Positions 18,047-26,761 are shown, counted from the first letter of the stretch. The stretch is DNA of 64,000 nucleotides from Peribacillus saganii (GCF_003429095.1 NZ_QVTE01000056.1:1-64000); one strand, 5' to 3'. Notes: a model not told the origin generated them from the sequence alone. Program-made: numbers and translations.

Positions 18047-18783
18047 GATTCATTCTCTTCCTTTGTCAGCTGGATATATAAATCATCCAGGGTCGCACCT
18101 GGCATTGAAAACTGAGTTCTTAATTGTTCCAAATCACCTCTTGCACGGATCTCGCCATTATGCAGGATAACGAAAGAATCACAATAACGCTCAGCGGTTG
18201 CAAGGATATGGGTTGACATTAAGATACCCGCTCCACTTTCCTTCATTTTGCCCATTAAATCCAGAAGTGACTGAATGCCAAGCGGATCGAGACCGACGAA
18301 CGGCTCGTCAACTATGTAAAGCGACGGCTGAACAAGAAATGCGCACATGATCATCACTTTTTGTCTCATCCCTTTTGAAAAATGGGCCGGAAACCATCCA
18401 AGCCGCTTCTCCATTCGGAATTCTTTTAACAGTGCCGCTATCCGTGCCTTAAAGACAGCTTCCTCAAGTCCATATGCCATTGCAGTAAGCTTTAAATGCT
18501 CTTCAAGAGTTAGCTCATCATAAAGAATTGGGGTTTCAGGGACATAAGTAAATTCTTTGCGGTATTCTTCTGGCTGTTCCGTAAAGGTTTTGCCGTTAAT
18601 CATAATGCTTCCGTTTTTAGGCTCCATTAAACCGATAATATGTTTAATTGTTGTACTTTTTCCAGCGCCGTTCAATCCTATTAGGCCAACAAGCTCCTTA
18701 GGTTTTACATCAAAGCTGATGCCTTTTAGCACTGGCGTTTTTGTATAGCCGCCGGACAGATTTTGTATTTGCAATAAGGACAT
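18043..18783 (-). CDS. ecsA: ABC transporter ATP-binding subunit EcsA
   Basis: A 246-residue ABC ATPase with Walker A GLNGAGKST near residue 40, signature FSKGMRQKV, Walker B LYIVDEPFVGLDP and the H-loop in STHILATAE. It energises EcsB. The ATG at 18783 lies 8 bases after AAAGGA and gives the family N-terminus MSLLQIQNLSGGY; an upstream ATG would add eight unsupported residues. It is divergent from hit, as in B. subtilis. Confidence 0.94.
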   Translation of the reverse strand: MSLLQIQNLSGGYTKTPVLKGISFDVKPKELVGLIGLNGAGKSTTIKHIIGLMEPKNGSIMINGKTFTEQPEEYRKEFTYVPETPILYDELTLEEHLKLTAMAYGLEEAVFKARIAALLKEFRMEKRLGWFPAHFSKGMRQKVMIMCAFLVQPSLYIVDEPFVGLDPLGIQSLLDLMGKMKESGAGILMSTHILATAERYCDSFVILHNGEIRARGDLEQLRTQFSMPGATLDDLYIQLTKEENES

Positions 18784-18807
18784 GTCAAGATTCCTTTCTT
18801 TTCTCAT

Positions 18808-19283
18808 CTTCTCTATATATTATCAAAAATTCTACGGCCGTTATAGTCATCGTTACTAAAATTCCAACTTTAACCAGGTAAGTTATCGTGATGACTGGCT
18901 ATCATAATTAAAGAAGCAGGGAGCTTCCTAAGATCAATTGATTCAAAATCAAATTGTGAATGGGGTGCCAGTTAAAGACCTATAACTGAAATATAAGCAG
19001 CTTCATTATTTTAACGTTTCTATGCAAGGGGATGGTCATCTTGCGCTCAAAGGTTGAAATAGACATTCTTATTTAAAATTCCTCTATTAAAAATGGGGTG
19101 TTTGTAAAAGACCAATCAGACGCTTTATACGTTGAGAAACGATATAGATGAGGAGATGGTCGCCTTGAATGTAATTTCTCCAATAGTATTTCACCTGTAC
19201 ACATTCTAATGTGAATGAGGTGTTTGCAAAAGAGGAGAACAGCCTGATGTAGAACGTGAAATTGAAGCCTCCCTCTTCCTCCA
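18808..19283. other. Long ecsA-hit gap with degenerate tandem repeats
   Basis: No ORF of substance. Three related segments recur: GGGGTGCCAGTTAAAGACC near 18961, GGGGTGTTTGTAAAAGACC near 19095 and GAGGTGTTTGCAAAAGAGG near 19217. They are spaced about 134 and 122 bases apart. GGGGATGGTCATCTTG and GGAGATGGTCGCCTTG recur inside the first two units. A strong plus-strand terminator closes the array, so an untranslated RNA is possible. Confidence 0.45.
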
Positions 19284-19320
19284 GCAGGGTGCAACGATCG
19301 GTTGCATCCTGCTTTTTTTT
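19284..19320 (+). terminator. Strong terminator with no gene in front
   Basis: GCAGGGTGCAAC and GTTGCATCCTGC around a short loop, followed by eight T. It lies before hit on the same strand, with no plus-strand ORF upstream. Confidence 0.85.
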
Positions 19321-19410
19321 CATTTTTTTCCCAATGCTTATTATGACTAAAATTCCGCGCTATGGTAATATAAAGCCAATAAACCATTTTATGAAAGGTG
19401 CTGTGTGATT

Positions 19411-19836
19411 ATGATCGATTGTATTTTCTGTAAGATTATTAACGGAGAAATTCCCGGTTCAAAGATATATGAAAATGAGCATGTGCTGGCGTTTCTTGAT
19501 ATTAGCCAGGTCACAAAGGGTCATACCCTTGTCATTCCAAAAATACATAAAGAAAATATTTATGAACTGACTCCGGAGATCGCAGGCCATGTCTTTGAAG
19601 CCGTTCCTAAAATTGCAAAGGCAATTAAAGAGGAATTTAAGCCGATTGGGCTTAATATCGTCAACAATAATGGAGAAGCCGCTGGACAAACTGTGTTCCA
19701 CTATCATATGCACTTACTGCCTCGCTATGGTGAGGGAGATGGATTCGGAGCTATATGGAACACTCATACAAATGAATACAGGCCGGAAGATCTTCAAAGA
19801 ATGGCTGCTTCTATTTCCAGCCATATAAACGAATAA
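19411..19836 (+). CDS. hit: HIT family nucleotide hydrolase/transferase
   Basis: A protein of about 141 residues with the histidine triad HYHMH (about 97-101) in GQTVFHYHMHLLPRYG and the N-terminal CIFCKIINGEIP. Members hydrolyse dinucleoside polyphosphates or AMP-linked groups. ATG 19411 is used; a GTG at 19405, closer to AAAGGTG, is an equally possible start. It is divergent from ecsA, as in B. subtilis. Confidence 0.93.
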   Translation: MIDCIFCKIINGEIPGSKIYENEHVLAFLDISQVTKGHTLVIPKIHKENIYELTPEIAGHVFEAVPKIAKAIKEEFKPIGLNIVNNNGEAAGQTVFHYHMHLLPRYGEGDGFGAIWNTHTNEYRPEDLQRMAASISSHINE

Positions 19837-19947
19837 TTGCAATTGTAAAGAAAATTTCAAAAAGATTGCCCAAAAGTAGTTGCGATTCTGTTAAGATAGA
19901 AACAATTATTTTCACTTTAATGCATCACCGTATAGGGAGGGAATATT

Positions 19948-21054
19948 TTGAAACGAGCATACAATTTTAACGCTGGTCCTGCAGCATTACCTGAGGCAGT
20001 ATTGGCCAAAGCACAAGAAGAATTTCTTAACATCAATGGATCAGGCATGTCTGTAATGGAAATCAGCCACAGAAGCAAGGACTTTGAATCCATTATTAAT
20101 AAGGCTAAGAGCCTTCTGATTGAATTAATGGATATCCCAGAGGACTATGATGTGTTATTTTTGCAGGGAGGAGCAAGCCTGCAGTTTTCGATGATCCCAA
20201 TGAATCTTCTGCCGGAAGGAAAGACCGCAAGCTATGTATTAACTGGATCATGGTCTGAGAAAGCATTAAAGGAAGCGGAAAAAGTCGGTACATGTGAAGT
20301 TGCTGCTTCCGCCAAGGAAACCAATTACTCAACTATCCCTGCATTGGACGAGCTGAATGTTGCAGAAAATGCCGCCTACTTGCATATCACCAGTAATAAT
20401 ACAATTTTCGGTACCCAGTGGAAAGATTATCCCGAAACAGTAGAAGTACCTGTAATTGCGGATATGTCCAGCGATATTCTTAGCAAAAAGATCGATGTTA
20501 GCAAGTTTGGGCTCATTTACGCCGGAGCCCAAAAGAACCTCGGCCCATCCGGGGTTACAGTGGTTATCATCAGAAAAGATTTAATTCAAAAGAATGCCGG
20601 CCTGCCGACTATGCTTTCTTTCCAAACGCATGCAGACAACGATTCCCTTTATAATACACCGCCTACTATGTCTATTTACCTGCTATCCCTTGTTCTTCAA
20701 TGGGTTAAGGACCTTGGCGGATTAGAAGAGATCGAAAGACTGAATGAGCAAAAGGCAGCCTTGCTGTACAATACGATTGACGAAAGCAATGGTTTTTATA
20801 AAGGGCACGCACGTCCAGACAGCCGTTCATATATGAATGTAACCTTCACCCTGAAGAATGAAGACCTGACAAAACAGTTCCTTGCAGAAGCAAAAGAAGC
20901 TGGTTTTGTGGGCTTGAACGGCCACCGTTCTGTCGGTGGATGCCGGGCATCTATTTATAATGCGGTGCCACTTGTACATTGCGAGGAACTCGCTTCTTTC
21001 ATGAAGAAATTCCAGGCGGCTCATACACGGAAAACATCTGAACAGACAGTATAA
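19948..21054 (+). CDS. serC: Phosphoserine aminotransferase
   Basis: A PLP enzyme converting 3-phosphohydroxypyruvate and glutamate to phosphoserine in serine synthesis. It has 368 residues, an N-terminal YNFNAGPAALP, HRSKDFESI, and the PLP lysine Lys196 in AGAQKNLGPSG. The C-terminal VGLNGHRSVGGCRASIYNAV is intact. The start is TTG, 5-6 bases after AGGGAGGG. Length is near the family norm. Confidence 0.95.
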   Translation: MKRAYNFNAGPAALPEAVLAKAQEEFLNINGSGMSVMEISHRSKDFESIINKAKSLLIELMDIPEDYDVLFLQGGASLQFSMIPMNLLPEGKTASYVLTGSWSEKALKEAEKVGTCEVAASAKETNYSTIPALDELNVAENAAYLHITSNNTIFGTQWKDYPETVEVPVIADMSSDILSKKIDVSKFGLIYAGAQKNLGPSGVTVVIIRKDLIQKNAGLPTMLSFQTHADNDSLYNTPPTMSIYLLSLVLQWVKDLGGLEEIERLNEQKAALLYNTIDESNGFYKGHARPDSRSYMNVTFTLKNEDLTKQFLAEAKEAGFVGLNGHRSVGGCRASIYNAVPLVHCEELASFMKKFQAAHTRKTSEQTV

Positions 21055-21100
21055 GCAAAAAGAAATAAAAGCTTCAAAATATTTAAAAGCCATGATATAC

Positions 21101-21158
21101 TAATTAAAAGCTTTTCGCGTCAGGCAATGAGTGCACTGCCGGAGGGGCTTTTAAATTA
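21101..21158 (+). promoter_or_regulatory. Leader stem-loop between serC and trpP
   Basis: TAATTAAAAGC pairs with GCTTTTAAATTA (one bulge) and encloses a second stem GGCA/TGCC. It has no T-run, so it is a poor terminator. Its 3' arm ends where the TRAP-type triplets begin, resembling the 5' stem-loop that assists TRAP at trp leaders. Confidence 0.5.
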
Positions 21159-21189
21159 GTTGAGCTCAGAAGAGGAGAGATGAGAATTG
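21157..21189 (+). promoter_or_regulatory. TRAP (MtrB) binding site over the trpP ribosome site
   Basis: Six NAG triplets (UAG, GAG, CAG, GAG, GAG, GAG) follow each other with exactly two-base spacers, and the TTG start codon is in the next register. The fifth and sixth triplets cover the Shine-Dalgarno region. Tryptophan-loaded TRAP bound here would block translation of trpP, as known in B. subtilis. Confidence 0.85.
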
Positions 21190-21720
21190 AATACAAAGAT
21201 ACTGGTATCTTTATCACTTTTAATCGGGATCGGTGCAGCGCTTCACATGTTTGTACCCGGGTTTTTCATGGGCATGAAGCCTGATATGATGCTAATCATG
21301 ACCTTTTTGGGCATTATCCTGTTTCCTGAAAAAAAGAATGTACTGCTTTTAGGGCTGGCAAGTGGAATTATTTCAGCTTTGACTACATCATTCCCTGGAG
21401 GATTCCTGCCGAATATTATTGATAAATTCTTTACAGCGTTTATCTTTTTCTTTCTTTTAATGGCAATCAAAAAATTCCGCCATTCCATTATCAGTGTAGG
21501 TGCCTTAACAGCAATTGGCACAATTATTTCAGGCATTATCTTTTTAGGCTCTGCCTTCTATCTAGTTGGACTTCCTGGTCCGTTCGTAGCACTATTTGCG
21601 GCAGTTGTACTTCCGGCAGCGGCATTTAATACGGTAGCGATGATAATCATTTATCCAATCGCCGGGGGAATCGTAAAAAAATCAAACATCGGTTCCAACG
21701 TTACACATCAACATAGCTGA
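21187..21720 (+). CDS. trpP: Tryptophan transporter TrpP
   Basis: A 177-residue membrane protein with about five hydrophobic segments, close to B. subtilis TrpP (YhaG, 172 residues), a tryptophan uptake protein. The start is TTG, 7 bases after AGGAGAG; an ATG two codons upstream is out of frame. Position after serC is as in B. subtilis. The TRAP-type site overlapping its start supports the tryptophan assignment strongly. Confidence 0.92.
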   Translation: MNTKILVSLSLLIGIGAALHMFVPGFFMGMKPDMMLIMTFLGIILFPEKKNVLLLGLASGIISALTTSFPGGFLPNIIDKFFTAFIFFFLLMAIKKFRHSIISVGALTAIGTIISGIIFLGSAFYLVGLPGPFVALFAAVVLPAAAFNTVAMIIIYPIAGGIVKKSNIGSNVTHQHS

Positions 21721-21770
21721 CGCTTCGCCTACTCGGCAAGCTGATTTAAAATATCATAGAATTTCTTAAA

Positions 21771-21816
21771 AAAAGAATGGATAAAGCAGTTAAATGCTTT
21801 ATCCATTCTTTTTATT
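21771..21816 (+). terminator. Terminator of trpP
   Basis: Arms of 17 bp (AAAGAATGGATAAAGCA and its complement) with a 5-base loop, followed by TTTTTATTTT. Confidence 0.92.
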
Positions 21817-21851
21817 TTGGTCTTTAACCACTTCAACTTTGCTAAAATGCT

Positions 21852-22112
21852 TTATTTTCCGACATGCATCCAATGTTCAGGCGTCCTTACAATCGACGGT
21901 AAGTTTGTTTGCATATCTCCCTTAGCCGAGTTCAGTTGGACCTGAGTAAGAAAAATACAGCCGGTAGATTCGCACTGCTTTAAATCAGCGTCTCTTAAGT
22001 TTGCACCGATTAGATCAGCTGAATCTCATAGCAGCTTCTCTTAGGTCTGCTGCTATAAGCAGTGTTCCCCTTAAGTTAACCTCAATAAGGTCACTCGTCA
22101 TGGCAGAGGAAG
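21852..22112 (-). pseudogene. Pentapeptide-repeat protein gene, truncated and frameshifted
   Basis: On the minus strand one frame gives LIEVNLRGTLLIAADLREAA and, after a single extra T near 22022, the next frame gives SADLIGANLRDADLK and ends in PEHWMHVGK. A(D/N)LxxA repeats define the pentapeptide-repeat fold. The C-terminal FLTQVQLNSAKGD block is typical of Bacillus members. The N-terminus is missing: interspersed repeat copy 2 begins where it should be. Confidence 0.75.
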
Positions 22113-22282
22113 TACGGCTAAGACCGCCACGCCCTAACAAAGCTGTCGCTTTGTTTCGTGCGATATATCACTACTGAAGCATTTTTCTCCTTTGGCGACG
22201 TCGGAACTGCACGTCGTGTGCGTCAGGGCTTTATTTTCCTGCGGAAAAAAGTTGCCGGGCGCTGGAGCTAGACACATGTACT
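22108..22282 (+). repeat. Interspersed non-coding repeat, copy 2
   Basis: Shares AACAAAGCTGTCGCTTTG, TTTCGTGCGATATATC, GTGTGCGTCAGGGCTTTA and GGGCGCTGGAGCTAGACA with the other copies. It lies directly against the truncated pentapeptide-repeat gene. Confidence 0.75.
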
Positions 22283-22430
22283 TATTGAAAAACATAAATT
22301 TTACTTATCCAGGAACAAAAAATGCACCACTAATTATTAGTGATGCTCACATTTTCATATCCTGCTTGACAGCAAGGGGGTTTTTACACTACCTTTCATT
22401 TCTCCTTTTTATTACAGAGAAGGATCTTAT

Positions 22431-22622
22431 TTACACAGAGAAATGAATTAATACAGCTATAACCAACAGCAATGCTCCTCCTAGCCCGAGGAAGCCTGCT
22501 CTTTTCCTCAACAGCTTTTTGGGAGGATAGATGCCTGGCCTTTCTGCTGACAATAAAAAATGAATCATCCCGGCAAAAAAAAGAAAACATATAGTAAATA
22601 ACGCATATTCTACTGTAGCCAA
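22431..22622 (-). CDS. Small two-pass membrane protein, unknown
   Basis: 63 residues with two hydrophobic helices at about 5-24 and 43-62, joined by a basic loop (YPPKKLLRKRAG) likely facing the cytoplasm. The start is a TTG with an imperfect ribosome site (AGAGAGGCAGG). It lies between the pentapeptide pseudogene and yhaH. I do not recognise a family. The membrane-protein pattern makes a chance ORF unlikely, but the start codon is uncertain. Confidence 0.55.
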   Translation of the reverse strand: MATVEYALFTICFLFFAGMIHFLLSAERPGIYPPKKLLRKRAGFLGLGGALLLVIAVLIHFSV

Positions 22623-22923
22623 GGCGCAACCTGCCTCTCTTTTAGACCAATATATGCTGACAGGCTATTTCGTATACCCAGATTCCCCTCTTTGCATTGA
22701 TAAATGTGTTCAAACTATTTTTATATATTAAAAAAAATGAATTAATGTTTGAGAAAAAATTTTTGTGATATAAAAACTAGAGGGAAATTAATTTAACCTG
22801 TCCCTTTGTTTTGAAGCGCGTTTCCCGAGAATTCGATAATTAACTTTTATAGTGGCATTAAAAGGATTTTAAAATGTTTTGTAGAAAAACTAACCAATAA
22901 CATTGAATGAGGTGACGAAAAAT

Positions 22924-23322
22924 ATGAAAGCCAAATCTTTATTATTCGGTTTTGTGGCTGGTACATTAGTTGCGGGTGCTGCAGTCCTCCTTTCCGCACC
23001 GTCCTCTGGAAGAGACTTGCGGGACAGGATCAAAATTAACAAAGATGAAGCAGTTGATATCTTGGCCGAAATCAAGGCCCGAGCCACAGAACTAAAGGAT
23101 GATACCGTTTACGCAACAAAGGTAAGCAAAGAGACAATCAACCAATTCCTATCAGAGGTAAAAGCAAGAATTGAGTATTGGAAACTTGAGATTGAGCCTC
23201 ACAAAAACGAACTTTCCAGCCAAATTCAGGAAATTGAGTCTGCTGTTGGAGAACTCGAAGGAATTGTAGGGAGTTCCCCAACTCCTAAAAAAATGGCAAA
23301 TAAAGATCCTGAAAACCAGTAA
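22924..23322 (+). CDS. yhaH: YtxH-domain protein (YhaH type)
   Basis: 132 residues: an N-terminal membrane segment (about 4-24, FGFVAGTLVAGAAVLLSAP) followed by SGRDLRDRI and a long charged helical region, the YtxH/gas-vesicle-like layout. Position between trpP and scoC equals B. subtilis yhaH, a stress- and sporulation-linked protein of unknown function. ATG 22924 follows GAGGTGA by 8 bases. Confidence 0.85.
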   Translation: MKAKSLLFGFVAGTLVAGAAVLLSAPSSGRDLRDRIKINKDEAVDILAEIKARATELKDDTVYATKVSKETINQFLSEVKARIEYWKLEIEPHKNELSSQIQEIESAVGELEGIVGSSPTPKKMANKDPENQ

Positions 23323-23500
23323 CTCTTTATGCGCAGCCGGCATGATTCTCTGCCTCTGCGCATATTTTTTTTCACTTCTTTTGAAAAAACAACTCTTGAT
23401 AAAAAAATTTCTAAAAATTTAGCAAATTTTTATCTTTATTAATTTTTATTTTATTGTCATAATAAATGTATTAGAATTTTTTTAGGTAGGTGAGACACGT

Positions 23501-24079
23501 ATGCAGGAAAAAAACTATACTATGAAAGAAGCTATGCTCTTTAGCCAGAGAGTCGCCCAACTAAGCAAGGCTTTATGGAAATCTGTTGAAAAGGATTGGC
23601 AGCAGTGGATTAAGCCATATGACCTAAATATTAACGAGCATCATATTTTATGGATCGCTTATCATTTGAACGGCGCTTCCATTTCTGATGTAGCTAAATT
23701 CGGTGTTATGCATGTTTCTACTGCGTTCAATTTCTCAAAAAAACTGGAAGAAAGAAAACTGCTGCAGTTTTCTAAAAAGGAGGATGACAAACGGAATACG
23801 TATATACAAATTACCGATGAAGGTGAGAAAATTCTGCTGGCATTGATGGAAACTTATGATCCTGGGAAAAATGCCGCTTTTACCGGTGCTCTCCCACTAC
23901 GGGAACTATACGGCAAATTCCCTGATATGATTGAAATGATGGCCGTAATCAGAAATATATATGGCGAAGATTTTATGGAGATTTTTGAACGTTCTTTTTC
24001 CAACATCGATAATGAATTTTCCGTGGAGAACGGCCGCCTCTCCAAAAAGAAAGCACCAAAAGAGGCAGAACCAGTATAA
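23501..24079 (+). CDS. scoC: Transition-state regulator Hpr/ScoC
   Basis: A MarR-family DNA-binding protein of 192 residues. The stretch around [19 protein letters not shown] and the HTH segment [20 protein letters not shown] are almost identical to B. subtilis ScoC. ScoC represses extracellular proteases and other stationary-phase genes, and EcsAB mutants affect the same traits. The ribosome site is AGGTAGGTGAG. The adjacent yhaI of B. subtilis is not present here. Confidence 0.95.
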   Translation: MQEKNYTMKEAMLFSQRVAQLSKALWKSVEKDWQQWIKPYDLNINEHHILWIAYHLNGASISDVAKFGVMHVSTAFNFSKKLEERKLLQFSKKEDDKRNTYIQITDEGEKILLALMETYDPGKNAAFTGALPLRELYGKFPDMIEMMAVIRNIYGEDFMEIFERSFSNIDNEFSVENGRLSKKKAPKEAEPV

Positions 24080-24176
24080 ATAGCAATAATGCTTTCATTA
24101 TTGCCCACTTCCGGGTGAGAAGAAATTGGCATTTCATATTTAGATGCCGAACCCTACTCCTTCCCCAGATTTCAAG

Positions 24177-24216
24177 AAGCGGATTAGAAAACTGAATCCT
24201 CCGCTTTTTGCTTTTC
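24177..24216 (+). terminator. Terminator of scoC
   Basis: AGCGGATT pairs with AATCCTCCGCT (one bulged T), then TTTTGCTTTT. Confidence 0.7.
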
Positions 24217-24532
24217 ATCCATTATGTTCATTACTTCACAATTTTCCCATCTCCATTTGGAACTCCACCCCCTGCTATACTTAAAGTTCTTTATCTTCGT
24301 GTAACAAGCTTAACCTGAAGGCAAAATACTTTCGATTTTAATCCGCCCGAATGACATATTCATCTTAAAGATATGTAATATTAAAGTAGGTATAAGCATT
24401 CGGAATTTGAAAGGTTTGAGTTTACTTAAAACCATGGTGCACTTACATTTAGCATTCGAAGTACTATCTTTTTTTTCGATAATTTGGTATGTTAATGAAT
24501 AAATGATTGGTTTAGATAAGGAGGGATTCAGG
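24217..24532. other. Intergenic gap, nothing firm
   Basis: About 315 bases with no gene or clear structure. The promoter for the small membrane protein at 24533 should lie here. Confidence 0.4.
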
Positions 24533-24715
24533 GTGATCTCATTATGGTTTATTCTTTTTTCAGGTGCAATTCTTTTCAACATCAATAGATTGACAGATAC
24601 ATTATGCATTCAAAAAGAGATTCCTGAAGACCGGCAGCCAAAGGTTTTTCGTACAATAAATGTTTTGATTACCATTTTACTATTATCCTCTTATATTGAG
24701 ATATCATTTACATAA
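24533..24715 (+). CDS. Small membrane protein, unknown
   Basis: 60 residues starting at GTG, 8 bases after a perfect AAGGAGG. Two hydrophobic stretches (about 2-14 and 42-56) flank a polar loop containing QKEIPEDRQPK. A strong hairpin follows. I do not recognise the family. Confidence 0.6.
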   Translation: MISLWFILFSGAILFNINRLTDTLCIQKEIPEDRQPKVFRTINVLITILLLSSYIEISFT

Positions 24716-24754
24716 TCTTGCATACTATTTATTGTACATCTGTTTTTCGGGAAA

Positions 24755-24814
24755 AAGCGCTATATCCCAGCAACATTTTTTCCTGCGGGAAAATGTTGCT
24801 GGGCTCTTTTGCGC
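24755..24814 (+). terminator. Terminator of the small membrane protein gene
   Basis: CCCAGCAACATTTT and AAAATGTTGCTGGG form a 14-bp stem, followed by CTCTTTTGCG; an outer AGCGC/GCGCT may extend it. Confidence 0.7.
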
Positions 24815-24887
24815 TATCAAGCTGATCGTTTAATAATTTCCAGTTATGAAAGAAGGTGAAGCCTGCGCTCCACCTTTTGTTCATTTT

Positions 24888-24977
24888 TTATAGCCAGGCA
24901 GCTCCAATGATGATTAATAAGATGAATAGAACCACGATTAGGGCAAATCCACCACCGTATCCGTATCCTCCAGACAT
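24888..24977 (-). CDS. YjcZ-family sporulation peptide (copy 1)
   Basis: A 29-residue peptide: MSGGYGYGGG, then a single membrane helix FALIVVLFILLIIIGAAW. This is the YjcZ pattern of short Gly/Tyr-rich head plus conserved LIVVLFILLIIIG helix. It is absent from ORF lists because of its size. The ribosome site lies in AGGAAGGGGGA. The role is unknown; family genes are expressed in sporulation. Confidence 0.85.
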   Translation of the reverse strand: MSGGYGYGGGFALIVVLFILLIIIGAAWL

Positions 24978-25184
24978 TGATTTTCCCCCTTCCTCAAAGA
25001 GACTCGCCAGCTGTGTCAGCTTTTCAGTTTCTTCCCCTTTACACATTTTGCGGGTGTTTAACACGGCAATTACTTCTTTGGCAGCTCCTTAAAAGGCAGT
25101 CTGTTTCCTGCTTGAAAGCGTCGCTGTTAATGCTGCCAACTGCAGGGACAGAATCACGTGCTGCATTCAGCAATTACGGTCAGC

Positions 25185-25271
25185 TTACCAACAGAATGCC
25201 GCACCTACGATTACAAGCAAGATGAATAGCACAACTAATAACGCAAAACCGTTGTTGTAACCTTCACTCAT
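25185..25271 (-). CDS. YjcZ-family sporulation peptide (copy 2)
   Basis: A 28-residue peptide MSEGYNNG followed by FALLVVLFILLVIVGAAF and a terminal CW. The ribosome site AAAGGAGG is perfect. The helix differs from copy 1 at only a few positions, which indicates tandem duplication; 207 bases separate the two genes. Confidence 0.87.
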   Translation of the reverse strand: MSEGYNNGFALLVVLFILLVIVGAAFCW

Positions 25272-25382
25272 TGTTCATTCCTCCTTTAGTAACTTCGATT
25301 TATCATATGTAACAGAATGAAAAGTGGGTAGGTCATTCACCTATTTTTTTAAATAATCTAAAAAGATTACCAACATATTTTT

Positions 25383-25410
25383 TTGCCTATTATCTGTTTT
25401 ATGTTATAGT
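25383..25410 (+). promoter_or_regulatory. Possible SigA promoter of prsA
   Basis: TTGCCT and TATAGT separated by 16 bases, about 55 bases before the start codon. Confidence 0.4.
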
Positions 25411-25465
25411 AGGACTTGTGGATTTACAGTAGCCCCACCAATTTACAAAACAGGAGTTGCATGGC

Positions 25466-26335
25466 ATGAAGAAATGGTTATTATCCCTTGCCGTAACAGC
25501 CGGCGTTCTAGGTTTAACCGCATGTACTGATAGCGGTAAGTCTGAAGTAGTTGTTGAAACAAAAGCTGGCGATATTACGAAGGATGAACTTTATAACACT
25601 TTAAAAGACCGATTCGGTGAACAAGTGATTCAAGAGCTTGTATATCAAAAAGTACTTGAAGATAAATATAAAGTGACAGATAAAGAGCTTGATGAAAGAG
25701 TGAACCAGTTTAAAGCTGATTTGGGCGAGAATTTTGAAATGGCCCTTTCTCAATATGGATATGAAAATGAAAAACAATTCAAAGAATCATTAAAGATTGG
25801 CATGCTTCAGGAAAAGGCAGCTCTTAAAGGCGTAAAAGCTTCTGAAAAGGAAATGAAGGAGCGCTATGAAGAAATCCGCCCTGAAATCCGTGCCCGCCAT
25901 ATCCTTGTAGCTGACTTGAAAACAGCCCAGGAAGTAAAGAAAAAACTCGATGCAGGCGGTAAATTTGAAGATTTGGCTAAGCAGTACTCAACTGATCCAG
26001 GCTCAAAAGAAAAAGGCGGAGACTTGGACTGGTTTGGACCGGGAGCAATGGTTCCAGCCTTTGAAGAAGCCGCTTATGCATTGGAAAAGAATGAAATTAG
26101 TGAACCTGTCCAATCTGAACATGGCTACCATATCATCCAGGTAACAGACAAGAAAGAAAAGAAACCTTACGATGAAATGAAAAAGCAACTTGAGTATGAA
26201 GTAAAATCTGCAAAAATTGATCAGGAAAAAGTAAACAAAGCAGTCGATAAAGAATTGAAGGCAGCTAATGTCGAGATAAAGGATAAAGACTTGGAAAAAG
26301 CACTCGATAGACCTGAACAGCCTGCCGCACAATAA
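25466..26335 (+). CDS. prsA: Foldase lipoprotein PrsA (peptidyl-prolyl isomerase)
   Basis: An extracytoplasmic, lipid-anchored foldase that helps exported proteins fold. The signal peptide ends in the lipobox LTAC (Cys20). It is followed by a SurA-like N-domain and a parvulin domain (about 140-230) starting ARHILV and containing YSTDPGSKEKGGDLDWFGPG and GYHIIQV. The C-terminus is helical and charged. 289 residues from ATG 25466, 9 bases after AGGAG; B. subtilis PrsA is about the same length. ScoC represses the same exported proteases that PrsA folds. Confidence 0.95.
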   Translation: MKKWLLSLAVTAGVLGLTACTDSGKSEVVVETKAGDITKDELYNTLKDRFGEQVIQELVYQKVLEDKYKVTDKELDERVNQFKADLGENFEMALSQYGYENEKQFKESLKIGMLQEKAALKGVKASEKEMKERYEEIRPEIRARHILVADLKTAQEVKKKLDAGGKFEDLAKQYSTDPGSKEKGGDLDWFGPGAMVPAFEEAAYALEKNEISEPVQSEHGYHIIQVTDKKEKKPYDEMKKQLEYEVKSAKIDQEKVNKAVDKELKAANVEIKDKDLEKALDRPEQPAAQ

Positions 26336-26410
26336 ATAGATACCTGACTGAGTGTTAAGAGACGAGCAACAGCGACCTGCTCAGTTTCTATATCATTAGT
26401 TTTCAAATCT

Positions 26411-26444
26411 AGAAGGCGCGTACCAAAAATGGTACGCGCCTTCT
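26411..26444. repeat. Perfect hairpin between prsA and yhaL
   Basis: AGAAGGCGCGTACCA and its exact complement with a 4-base loop. Neither side has a T-run, so termination would be weak; it separates two convergent genes. Confidence 0.7.
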
Positions 26445-26461
26445 GTATAGTGAATTCCGGC

Positions 26462-26641
26462 TTAAGCCTCCGGCTGAAATTCATTTTTCTTTTCTTTATC
26501 TTCCCTGATACGGTCAATATACTTTTGGCCTTCCTGCTCAATCCACTCTTGTTCCTGTATTCTCTCCAGCCTCGCTGTCCGGACTGCCATCACTGCACTT
26601 ACAATGATTCCTGCCACTACGAACCAAATCCAAATTGGCAT
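26462..26641 (-). CDS. yhaL: YhaL family sporulation membrane protein
   Basis: 59 residues: one N-terminal membrane helix (PIWIWFVVAGIIVSAVMAV) then a charged helix with the conserved IEQEGQKYIDRI block, as in B. subtilis YhaL (about 70 residues). YhaL is linked to sporulation. ATG 26641 is used because an AAGGGAG/CAGGAA ribosome region precedes it. Convergent with prsA, as in B. subtilis. Confidence 0.85.
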   Translation of the reverse strand: MPIWIWFVVAGIIVSAVMAVRTARLERIQEQEWIEQEGQKYIDRIREDKEKKNEFQPEA

Positions 26642-26761
26642 TATTCCTGCTCCCTTCAATCTAACTTGTCCATCCCGTTAATAGAGAATATGCTGCAATG
26701 AAATTAAATATACTTCCCTAAATTGGTATTTGTGGAAAGAGAGTCCACTTTTTAGAAATGC

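Noticed and set aside
22192..22446. 84-codon plus-strand frame
   Set aside because: Runs through repeat copy 2 and into the antisense of the small membrane protein; no ribosome site.
26411..26444. Perfect hairpin called as a terminator
   Set aside because: Neither strand has a T-run after the stem, so I list it only as an inverted repeat.
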